From positions 10,468,563-10,532,562 of the forward strand of contig NW_024737068.1 of the NCBI RefSeq assembly GCF_018991925.1: a stretch of 64,000 nt of DNA, read 5' to 3'. The stretch is from Homarus americanus. Taxonomy: Eukaryota > Arthropoda > Malacostraca > Decapoda > Nephropidae. This document shows positions 1-11,611 of the stretch, piece by piece. Each line of letters starts with the position of its first letter. The first letter of the stretch is position 1. A model generated the notes under the pieces. The model worked only from the letters and a program-made list of their open reading frames with translations, was not told where the DNA came from and did not search any database. A program made the position numbers and the translations under genes.

Positions 1-451
1 GGTTGCAGCCGGAGCTCCTGCTTCACCACATAAATCAACTCACGTGCAGCCATCATCCAGCTCACCATACCTCTCATCATCATCAAACCCCCTTATACCC
101 CAAAAAAGTCCTATGGCGACGGACCAGTGGAGACGGGAACAGGCAGAGATGACTGCCGGGAATCTCTAGTCACAACTCTGCACATGGGTGGCACAGATAA
201 GATGGTCGTTTATGCACTGGGATCTAGACAGCATTGCAATCCGGTCCTGTCTGTGTGAGTGAGCAGCCCTTACGAGGAGCCACTCTGCTCACCTCACACG
301 GGGAAGGAGCTAGAAAAGTTGCCCTAAACATAGCCTACCTAAAACCCAACCTGACTAGGCAAGCGCACCTAGTAAGGTCATCCTTATGCAGTCGAAAACA
401 CAATCAGAATCACAAATCCAAACAAAAACATACCATATAACCTCTTAGGGT
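1..451. other. Unassigned leader upstream of LINE-A
   Basis: No gene is visible. The stretch runs without a break into the LINE-A coding remnant that starts near 452 on the + strand, and its short frames contain stops, so it is probably the 5' leader of that element. The true 5' end of the element cannot be fixed and may lie outside the window. Confidence 0.35.
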
Positions 452-1900
452 CGCTGCATGGAATGTCAGGATCCTTCTGGATACTGGCACAAATGCACGT
501 CCTGAAAGAAGAACTGCCCTTATGGCAGCCATCAGTAAGTCCCGGCTCCCAGATGAGGGCCATCTCACAGAGCGAAGGTCTGGCTACACCTTCTTCTGGA
601 AGGGTAAGCTTGCTGTGGAGAGAAACCGCATTTATGGAGTTGCTTTGTCATTCGCCAATGCATCCTACACAGGCTAACTGAAATGCCTATTGGGATCAAC
701 GAGCGTCTCATGACGCTTTGAGTCCCACAGAATCACTCATGTCATGGCTTCTTCATCAGTTCATACGCCCCAACACTGGATGCAGAGGATGACATCAAGG
801 AGGCATTTTATGTAGACCTTGACAGAGTGCTAACCTCTATCCCCAGATAAGACAAGGTTGTGCTCCTTGGCGACTTCAATGCCAGAGTTGACAGATATGC
901 TAACATTTGGCAGGGTACCATAGGGAGAAATGGACTAGGCAAGTGTAATCCCAACGGCCTACTCCTTCTCAGAAAGTGTGCTGCTCATAACATCACTATC
1001 ACCAATACCTTGTTTAGGCAAGCCGACCAGTTCAAGGGATCGTGGCAACACCTACAATCTAAACAGTCGCATCTCGTTGACTACATCATTGTCAGAGAAA
1101 AAGATCGCAGCGATGTTCTCATCACCCGTGCCATGCGTGCCTCAGACCACTGTGACACTGATCATCGACTTGTCAGATCTAAGCTCTCACTTCACGTTGC
1201 CCCAAAACGGCGAAGGCAGCAAGCCTCCAGAAGAGGCTTTAATACTAAGCATCTGGAGGACCCAGCAGTAGCACATGCTTTCGGAGAGCAGCTCAAACAT
1301 GGGCTTATAAACAACCCAACAGCAAACAACGTGAGTCCTAGTGCCGAATGTGATACTCTTATTCCTTTAGTGACAAAGACCTGGAGAGAGACCCTCGGCC
1401 AGACCAAAAGAATACATAATGAATGGTTTGATGAAAATGACCCGGCAATCAAAGTACACATCGATGATAAACGTGCTGCTTTTACTGACTGGCAGAACAA
1501 CCCTCAGTCTCGGACCAAAGCTGATAGCTTCCCCAAGAAGAAAGCAGCAGCCCAGCGGGAATTTTGCAATCTAAAGAATGACTGGCTTAAAAATAAATCA
1601 TGTGAAGCAAAAAAACTTGCAGATCAGCACAAGATGCACGAATTTTTCATTTCCACTAAAACATTTTATGGGCCAGTCAGTCGTGGTGCAGCCCCCCTTC
1701 GCTCATCTGACTGTAACCACATAATTAAAGACGATGAAGGTCTCCTTCAGTGCTGGAAAGAGCACTACCATTCATTGCTCAACCGAAACACCGATGTGGA
1801 TGTCCTGACTACCCAGCAGGTCCCTCAGCATCCAGAGCTGACCCACCTCAGCTATCCTCCATCCATGGATGAGGTAGCTACAGCCATCAAACAAAAGTAA
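452..1900 (+). pseudogene. LINE-A endonuclease domain and linker, broken
   Basis: This is the apurinic-type endonuclease (EEP fold) that nicks target DNA for LINE insertion. From 452 one reads VAAWNVRILLDTGTNARPER, the usual N-terminal strand. Then about ten residues appear to be missing before 'RLPDEGHLTERRSGYTFF', a gap that removes the segment normally carrying the catalytic glutamate. The longest open part begins at 860 with LLGDFNARVDR (GDFN metal and phosphate motif), followed by the DYIIVREKDRSDV and 'SDHCDTDHRLV' blocks (SDH-like catalytic histidine). The linker towards the RT follows (VDVLTTQQVPQHPELTHLSYP). A TAA at 1898-1900 interrupts a 'KQxKNNKAIGPDGI' junction, so RT homology simply continues after the stop. 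The ATG at 860 is not a true start; it is just the first ATG after a stop at 848-850. Confidence 0.8.
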
Positions 1901-2935
1901 AATAACAAAGCCATAGGGCCTGATGGAATCCAGGCTGAAGTGTATAAGGCAGGGGGACCTCTGCTTACCAGCCATCTCCACTCTCTCCTGGAGAATATAT
2001 GGGAAAAGGAGGAAATCCCCCAAGCTCTTAAAGATGCCTCCATTATCAATATTTATAAGAATAAGAGGGACCTGTCAGACTATGGCAACTACTGTGGAAT
2101 CTCGCTGCTCTCTGTAGCTGGCAAGATTATCGCCCGAGTCCTCCTAAACAGACCTCTTCCTGAGGCGGAAGGCTTCCTCCCAGAATCTCAAGTGGTTTTA
2201 GACCATCACATGGCACCACTGACATGATCTTTGCTGCCCGCCAGATACAGGAAAAGTTCAGAGAACATCGTCGTGACCTGTACATGGCTTTCATCGACCT
2301 AACCAAGTCCTTCGACTCGGTCAACAGGGAAGCCATCTGGTGGACCCTCAGCCGTTTTGGCAGCCAACCAAAATTCATCTCCATTGTGAGGCAACTCCAC
2401 TATAGCATGAACGGCAGTGTAATACACAATGGCACCCAGTCTGAGTTGTTTCCCTTCCAAACATGGGTTAAACAAGGGTGTGTACTGGCACTAACTACCA
2501 TTTACAACTTCTTGGCTGCCTTCCGTTCTCGTGCCAGTGCCGCAAACACCGATGAAGAGATTCAGCATCGGATCAGATGTGTATCTCAACCCTTGGGCGG
2601 ACTCCGAAATCGTGTCTTCAGCTGTAGGGAGCTGAAATTTTCCACAAAGCTGCACGTATATCGAGCAGTGGTCCTGCCCACCCTACTATATGGCAGTGAT
2701 ACATGGGTCACATACAGGAGGTACCTCAAAACACTTGAAAACTTTCACCAATGTAGTCTCCGTTCCATCCTCCGAGTTCGCTGGGAAGACAAGAGATCAA
2801 ATGCCAGTATTTTTGCTGACACCAACTGTAGGAGCATCTAGGCTGCCATTATCCATGAACAACTACGTTGGACTGGCCATGTTACCCGCATGGACGACAG
2901 TAGACTCCCAAAGCAGCTACTTTAGAGTCACCTAA
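1901..2935 (+). pseudogene. LINE-A reverse transcriptase remnant lacking the FADD box
   Basis: This is the reverse transcriptase domain of LINE-A. NNKAIGPDGIQAEVYK opens RT block 1-2, and a frameshift near 2190 joins it to SGFRPSHGTTDMIFAARQ. The palm aspartate block AFIDLTKSFDSVNRE is present near 2288-2333, and the VKQGCVLA block follows near 2465-2490. Directly after this, near 2520, the frame jumps to DEEIQHRIRCVSQPLGGLRN, which belongs downstream of the YADD/FADD box. The block carrying two of the three catalytic aspartates is therefore deleted. The post-RT part follows: KLHVYRAVVLPTLLYGSDTW and RWTGHVTRMDDSRLPKQLL. A stop at 2839-2841 and later frameshifts complete the decay. The copy is non-functional. 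Confidence 0.8.
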
Positions 2936-3005
2936 CGAATAGTAAACGTGACGCCGGCAGGCAATTGAAAAGGTATAAGGATAGTCGGAAGCCAAACCTG
3001 AAAAG

Positions 3006-3251
3006 TTGCCAAATCGATTCCCTCACCTGGTAGTAAATTACTCCACATCGGAACGCTTGGAGAACCACCACACGAGAAGGTGTCAATACTTTCGAGTTAG
3101 CCCGATTCAAACCAAAGCAGACAAGCTCCAACGTCGGAATGACGCTGCCACCGCTCCTCCCACAGTAGATGGAGCCTTCCACATGTGCAACGAATGTGGA
3201 CGACGCTGCGGGTCATGTATCGGCCTGTTTAGTCACCTCACAATTCCCTAA
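3006..3251 (+). pseudogene. LINE-A C-terminal zinc-knuckle tail
   Basis: The end of this frame reads CNECGRRCGSCIGLFSHL (about 3185-3238), a C-x2-C...H motif that closes many endonuclease/RT LINE proteins of this group (usual form C-x2-C-G-R-x-C-x-S-R-I-G-L-x-S-H). It sits a little over 300 bp after the RT remnant on the same strand and is the terminal module of LINE-A. The residues before it are degraded and out of frame with the RT part. Confidence 0.65.
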
Positions 3252-3342
3252 CCTAGGATACATCCCTAATAACTCATATCATTGTAGCATAGCTGGATGA
3301 TCGTCATACTCGATTCCGAGTGACAGCAAAGTAGTAGTAGCA

Positions 3343-3455
3343 GTGTGTGTGTGTGTGTGTGTGATGGTATTGTGAAGATATGTGATGAAGACATGATGAA
3401 GTGTAGTATGTATTGATGAAGTGTGTAGAGGGTGTACTGTATGATGTATGATGTG
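3343..3455. repeat. (GT)n microsatellite and imperfect GATGAAGTGTG tract
   Basis: About 20 bases of pure GT (3343-3362) are followed by an imperfect run of GTGATGAAGTGTG-like words to about 3455. The tract starts exactly where the LINE-A 3' end stops and may have grown from the element's simple-repeat tail. Confidence 0.8.
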
Positions 3456-5039
3456 GAAAGTTTTGTTCAGGAACCTCGACACAGGCACACCAATTCCTAT
3501 AATATAGGATTAATAATCTGCATTCTATGGATTTACTTATTCTGAACATAAAACGGAGCATTTTAAATCTAAAAATTATACACAAACACATTTTGAAGCT
3601 GTCAACATAATCATTTGAACCCAGTAATGTGCATTTTTATGGCAGAGAGAGGTAATGGTGCTCTGAGCCATTACTGCCCAACATTAACATAAGCCACACA
3701 TTATTTTTAATACTTGGATCATCTCCGTGAAGACACCGTCAAGAAACACGTCTCACAGTTCACAACAGGATTGTCACGTAAAATAGCCCGCCTTTTAAAC
3801 AAACTGAAAGTGAAAGGTTGTTCTAGGCCTGTTAACTGCAGATTCCGTCTGGTTTAATGAGGCTGGAACATTTATATTATATAGGGTTTTAGTACCGAAA
3901 CCCAATTGTCTGTTATCCATTTATTCAGGAACTATCTAGGATACAGTTCCAAAGGTAGATCACCGTAACTTATCACTGTAGCTATGAGTGCTAAGAGAAG
4001 GAAGGAGGCTATGTTAAATAGACCTGCTAAATACATCCGTTCTGTGTGAGGGGTTGAGTAACAATGCCAATGCAGGAACCCATCGAGGGAGAACAGAAAT
4101 ATGTAAGTCGTCCCCCGCGACGGAAGACTGAACCATCCACAATGGCTCTCAATAACGTCTTCATCTAGTTAAGGATATCAAACTACTGCCCGCAAGAAGT
4201 GGCCAGGGAGTTGGCTAGTTAGTGCCTTAGCTCAACATAATATGACGCGACTTCCCCTGAGCACACCTTATCACGTACTCTGAACATGCTACCTCATAAC
4301 CAGTGGAAAGTTACAGGGATTGATAGAGTATATAAATCAAATGTAACTAACCCATTTATATAATACTTCTGCCTATAAGACAGTCATTCTATCTGTAGAA
4401 TCCATAATTTGTTTTATCAATAGATGGAATCAGACCATATACAGTATATGTAACAAGTCAAAACTCGAACAGAAGATATAGGAAGAATATTTAGTTGTAG
4501 GAATGTAAAGTGAGGAAGCTTGGTAGTGTGGCCGATTAGTTATTTAACTGTTGATATATTATTAGGAGAAATCATCTAAACACCAATTCTAAATACAACA
4601 ATTTATTATTCAACTCAATGACATGGACATTAAAAGATCAATATATCGAAGTTACTAAACACTGACTCTCGGACACAAACATGAAATGGATACACTTCCC
4701 ACCGTAAGTAACTGACCCTTTGATCTCTTTGAGAAAGACTCACGTGGGACCTGAGGGTGGCCCAGCAGGTGCTGCTTGACTCTGTCTCCTGTGGGAGACT
4801 CTGCTAGCTGGAGATTCGGTGCTGAGGAGGGAAGTCTCCCTCTGGGGAGGAGCTGTCGGCCCCTTCCTGTTGCAATGATGATCCAAATGTGAATGTTTTT
4901 GAGAGGGAGCTGCTGGGCCTTTACATTGGCTTGAGCAGGAAGATGTCGTCACTAAACTGGGTGTGTATGGTCAGGTGAAAGGTGTACTGGCTGGAGGGTA
5001 GCTTCTTGAGTGACACGGTCATAACCCCGGGTTTAGCTA
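3456..5039. other. Unassigned AT-rich stretch
   Basis: No protein domain, RNA gene or long repeat was recognised. Short frames (for example 4740-4952 and 4921-5154 on the - strand) have no recognisable similarity. A diverged pair of about 30 bp (near 5008-5036 and 5515-5545, sharing TTCTTGAGT.ACAC.GTCATAAC) suggests an old duplication around the SINE that follows. Confidence 0.4.
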
Positions 5040-5350
5040 TTTTTTTTTTGGGGGGGGGGGCACCCCCTACATCCTTATGCAAGGTGAAGCGCAGAAGCGT
5101 TGACAGCGCCCAACTGGGAAGCATGCTAAGTTCATGCTTGCCTTTATGTCTCATGAGTTAAGGGCGTAGAAGCCTGAAGAGTGAAGGGCGTAGAAGCCTG
5201 AAGAGTCAATGGTTTATGTCAAAGCAAGTTATTGAAAGCTCCAACAACTTTCCCTGAATACGAATTCGCAACTTTCGATTTACAGCAGGTACTTACTTTA
5301 CTGCTAGGTGAACAGGGACCAAGGGAGGCTGGGAAGTGTGTCGGAACAAC
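5039..5350 (-). mobile_element. SINE-A copy 1, 5'-truncated
   Basis: About 300 bp is clearly homologous to 46690-47000. Shared blocks include GGAAGCATGCTAAGTTCATG, a tandem pair of GGCGTAGAAGCCTGAAGAGT words and TTTCCCTGAATACGAATTCG. Read on the - strand, the element ends in an A-rich tail (the poly-T/poly-G run at 5040-5060). The tRNA-like head seen in copy 2 is missing here; homology fades at about 5350, so this copy is truncated or diverged at its 5' end. Confidence 0.75.
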
Positions 5351-6232
5351 TTATCACTGCCCAATGACGCGGCGGTGAGAATTCTGGGTCAATGAGACCA
5401 TGACCTCTGTTGGGTCAGGTCTGGATAGCTGTGTTTGCCTAGGTGCGTGGTCATTTCGCCAGTCGGTAATGCTTCCTGATTATAACTACCAGTGTGTGTC
5501 TGGCCAGGTGTAATTTCTTGAGTAACACTGTCATAACGCAGGGTTAACTCAGGTAGATTGTGGCCTTCAGCTCTCCTGGGTCAGGTCTTACTCTCATTGT
5601 AGGGTGTTTCAATCTGTGTGGGTTTCCACGTGGGCATCTATTTACTGTTATGTGTGTCGTTCTTCTGGGCTGTAAGCTATGGTCTGATAAACAATCATTA
5701 CATGTAAGAGAGGAACCAGAGGGACACATAGGTGTGCGATTGTGGAATGCCAGTTCTTAGATTATAAGAGAAGATATTAATGGAGTTGTGACAGTTAAGA
5801 CTTTCCAATTGTTTACCATCTTTCTCCGCCATCACGGGAGCGAATAATTATAAGTGTCTAACCTTAGACTTAGAGGAATGATGAGTATTGGTCTCACTCA
5901 CAGCTGTTGTGTAGAAGGTAGAATATTTCTCTTTGAACAAGTTACATATATTGAGTTAGTGAGATGTGATATCCATAGCATTCTTAGCCTTCGTTTATAC
6001 GCCCTTAATCTTCTTATTTTCACCCCAGAACTTGACAGTTTCTTCACGGAGACACATTTGGCAACTTAAGATGAAAAAATCCTATCCTTTTATTTTGTGA
6101 TTTTCTTAATAGCTTTTAGATACCGATATCTTGTTCTGTGTCTGATCTGTGACAGCTAACCCATCCTAGACAACCAGCTTTTTTCCAGACATTATGAAAA
6201 AAAAAAATATACATATATATATAGGTATATAT
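5351..6232. other. Unassigned stretch
   Basis: Frames at 5560-5760 and 5854-6069 show no recognisable domain. A TA/GTATA-rich patch lies at 6198-6235, next to the 3' end of the CR1 fragment. Confidence 0.35.
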
Positions 6233-6832
6233 ATAAAGAACCTAAGAAAATTAAGGACTATGCAATAGGCCGGTTGGCCTGTGCATGGCAGCTCCTGTCA
6301 TGAGTTACTAACACTCTCTATCATCCATGAATCTCTCTAGCCTCCTTTTAAAACTTTCCAGCGCTCCAGCACTTACTACAAAGTTGCTAAGCTTGTTCCA
6401 CTCGTCCACCACCCTATTTGTTAACCAGTTCCATCCTATCTCCCTCCTAAACTTAAATTATCCAACTTAAATCCGTTGCTACGAGTCCTATCCTGCTCGG
6501 ATATTATAAGAACTTTATCTATATCGCCTTTGTTGATTCCTTTCACCCACTTAAATACCTCTATACTTAAATACTTCTATCATATCTCCCCGCACTCTTC
6601 GTCTTTCTAGGGAATGTAAGTTTAGTTTGTTTAACCTATCTTGATATGGAAGGTTTCTAAGTCCCGGAATCATTTTCGTCATTCTTCGCTGCACCGACTC
6701 CAGTGACTTGATATCCATTCTTTAATAAGGGTACCAGAACTGAACCGCATAATCGAGGTGCGGCCTGACTAGCGCAAGATATAGTTGCAATAAGACCTCT
6801 GCACTCTTATTACATACACTTCTAGATATATA
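6233..6832 (-). mobile_element. CR1-type LINE 3' fragment (family CR1-B)
   Basis: On the - strand this is the 3' end of the same family as 26004-27377. It encodes fragments such as 'ALVRPHLDYAVQFW', 'MDIKSLESVQRRMTKMIPGL' and 'LNLHSLERRRVRGDMIEVFK', followed by the conserved 3' UTR containing AACCGGCCTATTGC and a TTTTCTTAGGTTCTT tail. The 5' breakpoint lies within the region coding for the post-RT domain (about 6832). Stops and a small local duplication (CTTAAATAC repeated near 6545-6570) break the frame. It is a typical 5'-truncated, dead insertion. Confidence 0.85.
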
Positions 6833-9800
6833 TTACATTTACCTGAATCTCTAGCGGCCTAGCCTAATCGTTCGAACCAATCATTTCCCGCCTTACAGTA
6901 ACATAGGGCTGACGTGTGATGCTATGCTGGTAAAGGTGAATCAGAAAAGAATAAAACAACTTTGATGAGGTTTACCTGTACGCTGGTGCAGGTGATAACA
7001 CTGGCGGCAATATAAATTTTATTAGGTGCTGTATCAAGTCTACCATTAATAGATACACAAGTTAAATATCTCTGTTTGTTGGGTTATATAAGTGTAAATG
7101 AAGGCATAAAGGGTCACGGAGAGCATCACGTTGAGAGAGATTACTAAAAAGTTTCTCATGACTAACAAGTTATCTTCGTATGTACTCTTGTTGTTGTGAG
7201 ACTTCAGAGAACACATCCCCGTGCACTCCTCACTATAAATGTTCCTTTCAAAGCAATATGTATGTACACAAGTGTCGTTAAATATTGTCTATCATTATTT
7301 TTAACAAGGACAGCTGGTATTATGCCTAAAACTGTCTTGACTGCCAACCTTATACGGAACATCATTATGGCATAACATAGCAGTGGCACCATAGTGTGTG
7401 CCTAACTCCGACCTATCATCACACATACTACTACTGTAACACAGTAATAAGACCCATTAAGTATTTAGAAAAAAATTTTAAATTCGGAATGCAATCAGTG
7501 TTCCTGGGAGATCTTATTAAAGTGAATATACATACCGGGGTTGCAGCCTGCACATTAAAAATAATAATTCTGATATCCTCAATAAACGCACTCCATTATG
7601 CTGCGTCCTGTGTGGCAATGGGGCGCAGTGCGGGTAGAGGAAAGTCTATATTTACTACAGTAACAAACACTACCTGGACACCACCATACACTCTGGTACA
7701 ATTCTCAGGAATGTAACTTACTTTGGTGTTAGCGGAGAGTCAAGAGCTCACACTACATCACAAACAGCTTCACAATAATCATACAGACACAGACTGCGAT
7801 CTGAGGAGCCACCAACTTGGTTCTCATGAACACAAGGCTTTTGTGAAATATCGATGTCTTTATTTAAATAAACAATCTATATTGTTATTTTTTAGTCAAC
7901 CACAACATCGGAAACTTCTTCATCCAGTTTTGGTAACGCTTTCTGTAATAGGTACTATAATTCAAAATGAGTTTTTCCTTGCAAAGAATCGTAGGAACCC
8001 AACTATTTACTGACCTAGGAACATTCCACCTTAATCACACCAATATAATAAGCAGATAATATCTGTGGTATTTTGTACAACAAAATAATATACGAATTAT
8101 ACCAAGAATACACCTATAGACATCCTCACGCATGAACAGTGTCCGAGTAATCTCAATTGACTTTGTGAAGGCATTTGTCATATCAGGTCACTGAATCACA
8201 GCACACAGTATACAGTACATGCAAAAGTAAAAGATGGAAAAAATGAGACGATGGATTCTGAATTTATTAACAACTATATCTTATTACAGACGACAACGCA
8301 ATAAATTTAACCCCTTCTTTTATGATAACTTCTCCCTCGGGGCATTGCACTTGATCTCTGAGAGACGTAGACTTTTGTGAGCGCTCAAAAATTCTTTATG
8401 TTCTCACTTGAGAGACAAAGAGAAAAAAAATTCCGAACGTCAAATTAAAGTATACAAACGAAAAAAAAATCTTACAGGAGGGAAATGCATAAAATAATGA
8501 TAAGTAAGAGTACAAACAATATCGATAGGGTCAAATTAGGGATGATATTTATATACTGTAACAAAAGTGAGATTGATACAAATAAAATAAAAGTAGGATT
8601 GCTATCAATACAAAAAAGCAGGGGTAATAAAGTGTAATAATAATAATAGAGGCGCTGATAATATCATCAACGCAGGAAAGTGTATTGACGTGTGGCATCA
8701 TAAGGACACATGTCAACTCATGACAGTCTTAAGACACTTCATGTTTGAGGACAATAGCATATCCAGGATCCAAACAGCTTGTTTGATTATTAATTCATTT
8801 ATTGATTTACGTGTTGTTAAATACAGCAACTTGCCTGAAGAGAATAATCAGTGATGGGCTTTTAGTTTATAAGGAAGTAAAGGAGGATAGTTTAACCTTG
8901 AAAACAACAGCAGACAATTTGCAAGTAAACCAGCAGGTAGTTGAAGGCACACAGCTGGCCATTCCACGGGCCAGGCGTTGATCATGCTAGGGGTCGAGGC
9001 GGCCTGGATATATAAGTCTAAAGCTGAGGCTTTAATCTTAATTACTGTGACACGTTTACAGCAACAGGCTTCATCAACAAGTGACCGCCCACCACGCCCT
9101 CACTCTAAGTCACGCCCACCTGACGTACAAGCCAGCCACGCCCAGCAAGACATCTTGACCATATTCACTCGTGTTTCTCTCAACCAGGACTTGTTGGCCC
9201 GTAAAAACCGGGTATAGATTCCTTAAATGTCCTGTACATGAGAAGGACAAAAAGGCATCACTACGAATATTACTATTTAAACCTCACAACATGCTTGGAA
9301 TACGCGACCTGATAACCATATACGTGGCAGGCTTTCATACCAGACACGAAGAGGTGTTTTTACAGCCTCCATATATGTTTCCTGGCATTTATCACAGCTT
9401 CCCAGACCGACATCAACTTTTGCTGATAATCTAACAACACAACAAAATCCTAATCTCCGTAAAATCCTTTCGTGTCCTTTTTAAGCGTGACTCCTGCCCT
9501 TACCCTGCAACACTGCCATCATATACATGGCTATTTAAGACCTAAGGCTCGCCCCGCTTGACTCTCGCGTCCTTTACTCCTGATAAGGCAGTCCCAGACG
9601 CTCGCCAAGGCCCTTCATCATGACCTTATTTCCGATTAATATTCGGCAAGAAATGAGGTACCGGTATCGAGGGTTATAAGGCTTCTGGTAGTCACCATCT
9701 GATCTGCTTAATAACATGTAATCCCTTCACTCGGCTTTGATCTCAAAGGCCTTCGTAACTGCCGTATAATCTTAAGTCGTTTACTTCAGGAAACTTATGT

Positions 9801-9837
9801 ATAGAAAAAGTGATCCTTTGCTATTTAAGCCCTGGAG
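6833..9837. other. Unassigned stretch, about 3 kb
   Basis: No coding region, RNA gene or satellite was recognised. Frames of 60-106 codons (7396-7716, 7723-8013, 8978-9217, 9171-9434 on +) have no visible domain and no convincing splice context. Around 8400-8660 the sequence is A-rich. I cannot exclude unrecognised exons. Confidence 0.35.
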
Positions 9838-10041
9838 GTGACCAGGACTAGAGAGTCGGGGGTGTGGGAGGAGGGAAGAACAGCTGAGAGAATGGAGGAG
9901 AATGTAGAGGAGGAGGGGGAGGAGGAGGAGGAGGAGGAGGAGGAGGAGAGGAATAACTGGAGGAGGAGGGCGACTGAGGGAAGAAGGAAGAGAAGAACGA
10001 GGGTAATGAGGAAAGGATGTGTAGCAGAGGAAAAAACATAG
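9838..10041. repeat. Purine-rich (GGA)n tract
   Basis: A GGA/GAG-rich block with a purer core of GGAGGAGGA words at about 9895-9951. Open frames on both strands (Glu-rich on +, Ser/Pro-rich on -) are products of the triplet repeat, not genes. Confidence 0.85.
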
Positions 10042-10995
10042 TTTATATGAGGATAGGGCATGTGCTAGGTGAGTGAGGCAAGAGCACAAAAAACATTGCT
10101 GCCGGTCACCCATTTTTCATCTATTACAAAAACTAAGAATGTACTTCATTATCTTATAATTTAAAATAATATCAGTTTTGATGAAAAGAAATAGAACTCA
10201 ATTAGGTTGAGTGTAATGAGTGATAACTAAAAATCAAGGACAGACAGACGGTTGAACAGAGACAAATCCTATACTGTCCACTTGCGGTCTCAGTAGCAGA
10301 CGGTAAATACTGTAGATAATAACGCTACGATGGCTTCCTCTGACCTCCTTTATCTTTATAGCGGGAGCTGTACGTTACTTGTAGTGACCTCTCTGATACA
10401 CATCGGCTTATGTTCTTGTTATCCATTCAAGAGCGCTTTCTCTTCTTAGCCTCACCATGTTAAGGATGATTCCTTCCACTCCTGGTGTCTTGCCATTACT
10501 TTCTTGTTCAGGTTGTGAACACTGACACGGTGGCTGTGAAACAAACTACTGCAGACACGACCTGCAAGTAGTGTACAGTACTCGAACTGTATAACTGTTT
10601 TCATTTATTTTATCCTTTTTAGAAATTCATTAAAAAAAAGTTGACCTTTGACAATAATATAACGTCTCGTGCAGGAAGTCGCTGGCATAAGCACATCTTT
10701 AGTATTCCACAGATGGGAATAATGTTTCGTGATATATCAAAGCAATTTTACCCAAGACATAATTCATAAAAAAAAAGTTTATTCCCGGAAAAACCTGTGG
10801 ATAATGAATCCCCTTGTCAGGGATATGAAACAGAAGAATCGGGATGAATTTAAACTACAGTATGGTTTATAACCTTATGTTCTCACTTCTGTTATATTGG
10901 TTTGTGTGATTGTTTTATTTGTACTTGTCACGGTTGTGTATCTTTGAGATTTGGTCCATTATCGTCATGAAATTTTGAAGAAAAAAGAAAGCTTA
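10042..10995. other. Unassigned stretch
   Basis: AT-rich, with A-runs near 10631-10640 and 10769-10778. No gene or repeat family was recognised. Confidence 0.35.
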
Positions 10996-11083
10996 TTACG
11001 TAAATGTGACCTTGATGGGCGAGAAGTTTGATGCAAGTTTTGTCGTTATAATGTTATTACTGTGCTTCAGGCTATTACCGATT

Positions 11084-11086
<3 letters not shown>
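10996..11086 (+). repeat. Interspersed repeat X, copy 1 (next to (CT)n)
   Basis: About 90 bp is homologous, in reverse orientation, to 17912-18002. The shared core includes CGTTATAATGTTATTACTGT and GCTTCAGG.TATTACCGATTT. In both copies the block ends in ATTTAA(T/C)C and runs directly into (CT)n. No coding content is visible. It may be the terminus of an unnamed mobile element whose 3' tail is (CT)n. Confidence 0.75.
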
Positions 11087-11121
<35 letters not shown>

Positions 11122-11138
11122 CTCTCTCTCTCTATATA
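11087..11138. repeat. (CT)n microsatellite
   Basis: About 46 bases of TC repeats with one CAT interruption, then TATATA leading to the TA flank of the mariner-like element. Confidence 0.9.
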
Positions 11139-11140
11139 TA

Positions 11141-11289
11141 CAGGGTGTTCCGTAAATACCTTTCATAAATCAAGGTATGCATTCCTGAGACATTAATAAA
11201 GATAAGTGACTAAATGACCAAACTGTCAATTCTCAATAGTTTCAGAGTTATAGCAAATGACAGGTTTGGTAGGAATGTGATGAAACCTA
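11141..11289. repeat. Left terminal inverted repeat of the mariner-like element
   Basis: Complementary to 11612-11760. Contains CAGGGTGTTCCGTAAATACC at the outer edge and GACAGGTTTGGTA near the inner edge. Confidence 0.9.
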
Positions 11290-11318
11290 CGGTCACCAGA
11301 AATAAATATCCTTGATTT

Positions 11319-11518
11319 TTCCTGTGGGGTGACACAAAAAGAAAGGTGTACAGGTATGTTACAGAGGTCGCAAACTACAAGGAATTGTGGAGCGTGTGCA
11401 GGAAAGTGTGACAAACATTTGTAACACCCCTAGGGTCTTTGAACGTGTGCGACACTCATTTCTTTGACGGGCTGAGCCCTACATTGAGCAAGAGGGGCGG
11501 AACTTTGAACACTTGCTC
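11319..11518 (+). pseudogene. Transposase C-terminal relic
   Basis: Two shifted frames carry recognisable pieces of an IS630/Tc1/mariner (DDE_3 type) transposase. FLWGDTKRKVYR matches the common 'FLWGxxKxxVY' block just after the second catalytic aspartate region. FERVRHSFL...IEQEGRNFEHLL (about 11438-11518) matches the usual C-terminal 'GGHFEHLL' ending. Stops (TGA, TAG, TAA) lie between them. Only the last quarter of a normal transposase of about 340 residues is represented. Confidence 0.7.
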
Positions 11519-11611
11519 TCAATGTTAATCCCAGTACAAATCATATGGCATTATTATTGTTAATAAACGTGACTAACAGCAATGGATGTAACTTTTACAT
11601 CCCATATACTC

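Larger units (their letters stand above)
452..3342 (+). mobile_element. Degraded non-LTR retrotransposon, LINE-A copy 1
   Basis: The + strand carries, in order, an endonuclease remnant, a reverse-transcriptase remnant, the post-RT region and a C-terminal zinc-knuckle motif, all on one strand and in the order of a LINE polyprotein. The proteins belong to the group often labelled 'craniofacial development protein 2-like' endonuclease-RT in invertebrate genomes; I do not assign a clade. Frames are broken by stops (for example TAA at 1898-1900) and by frameshifts (one near 2190), and an internal deletion near 2520 removes the RT active site, so the copy cannot retrotranspose. It ends in a short AGT repeat that merges with a (GT)n tract. 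A second fragment of the family lies at 21837-22431. Confidence 0.85.

Noticed and set aside
1192..1500. 102-codon protein on the - strand of LINE-A
   Set aside because: It is the antisense shadow of the LINE linker region; the same shadow appears in LINE-A copy 2 at 21986-22246.
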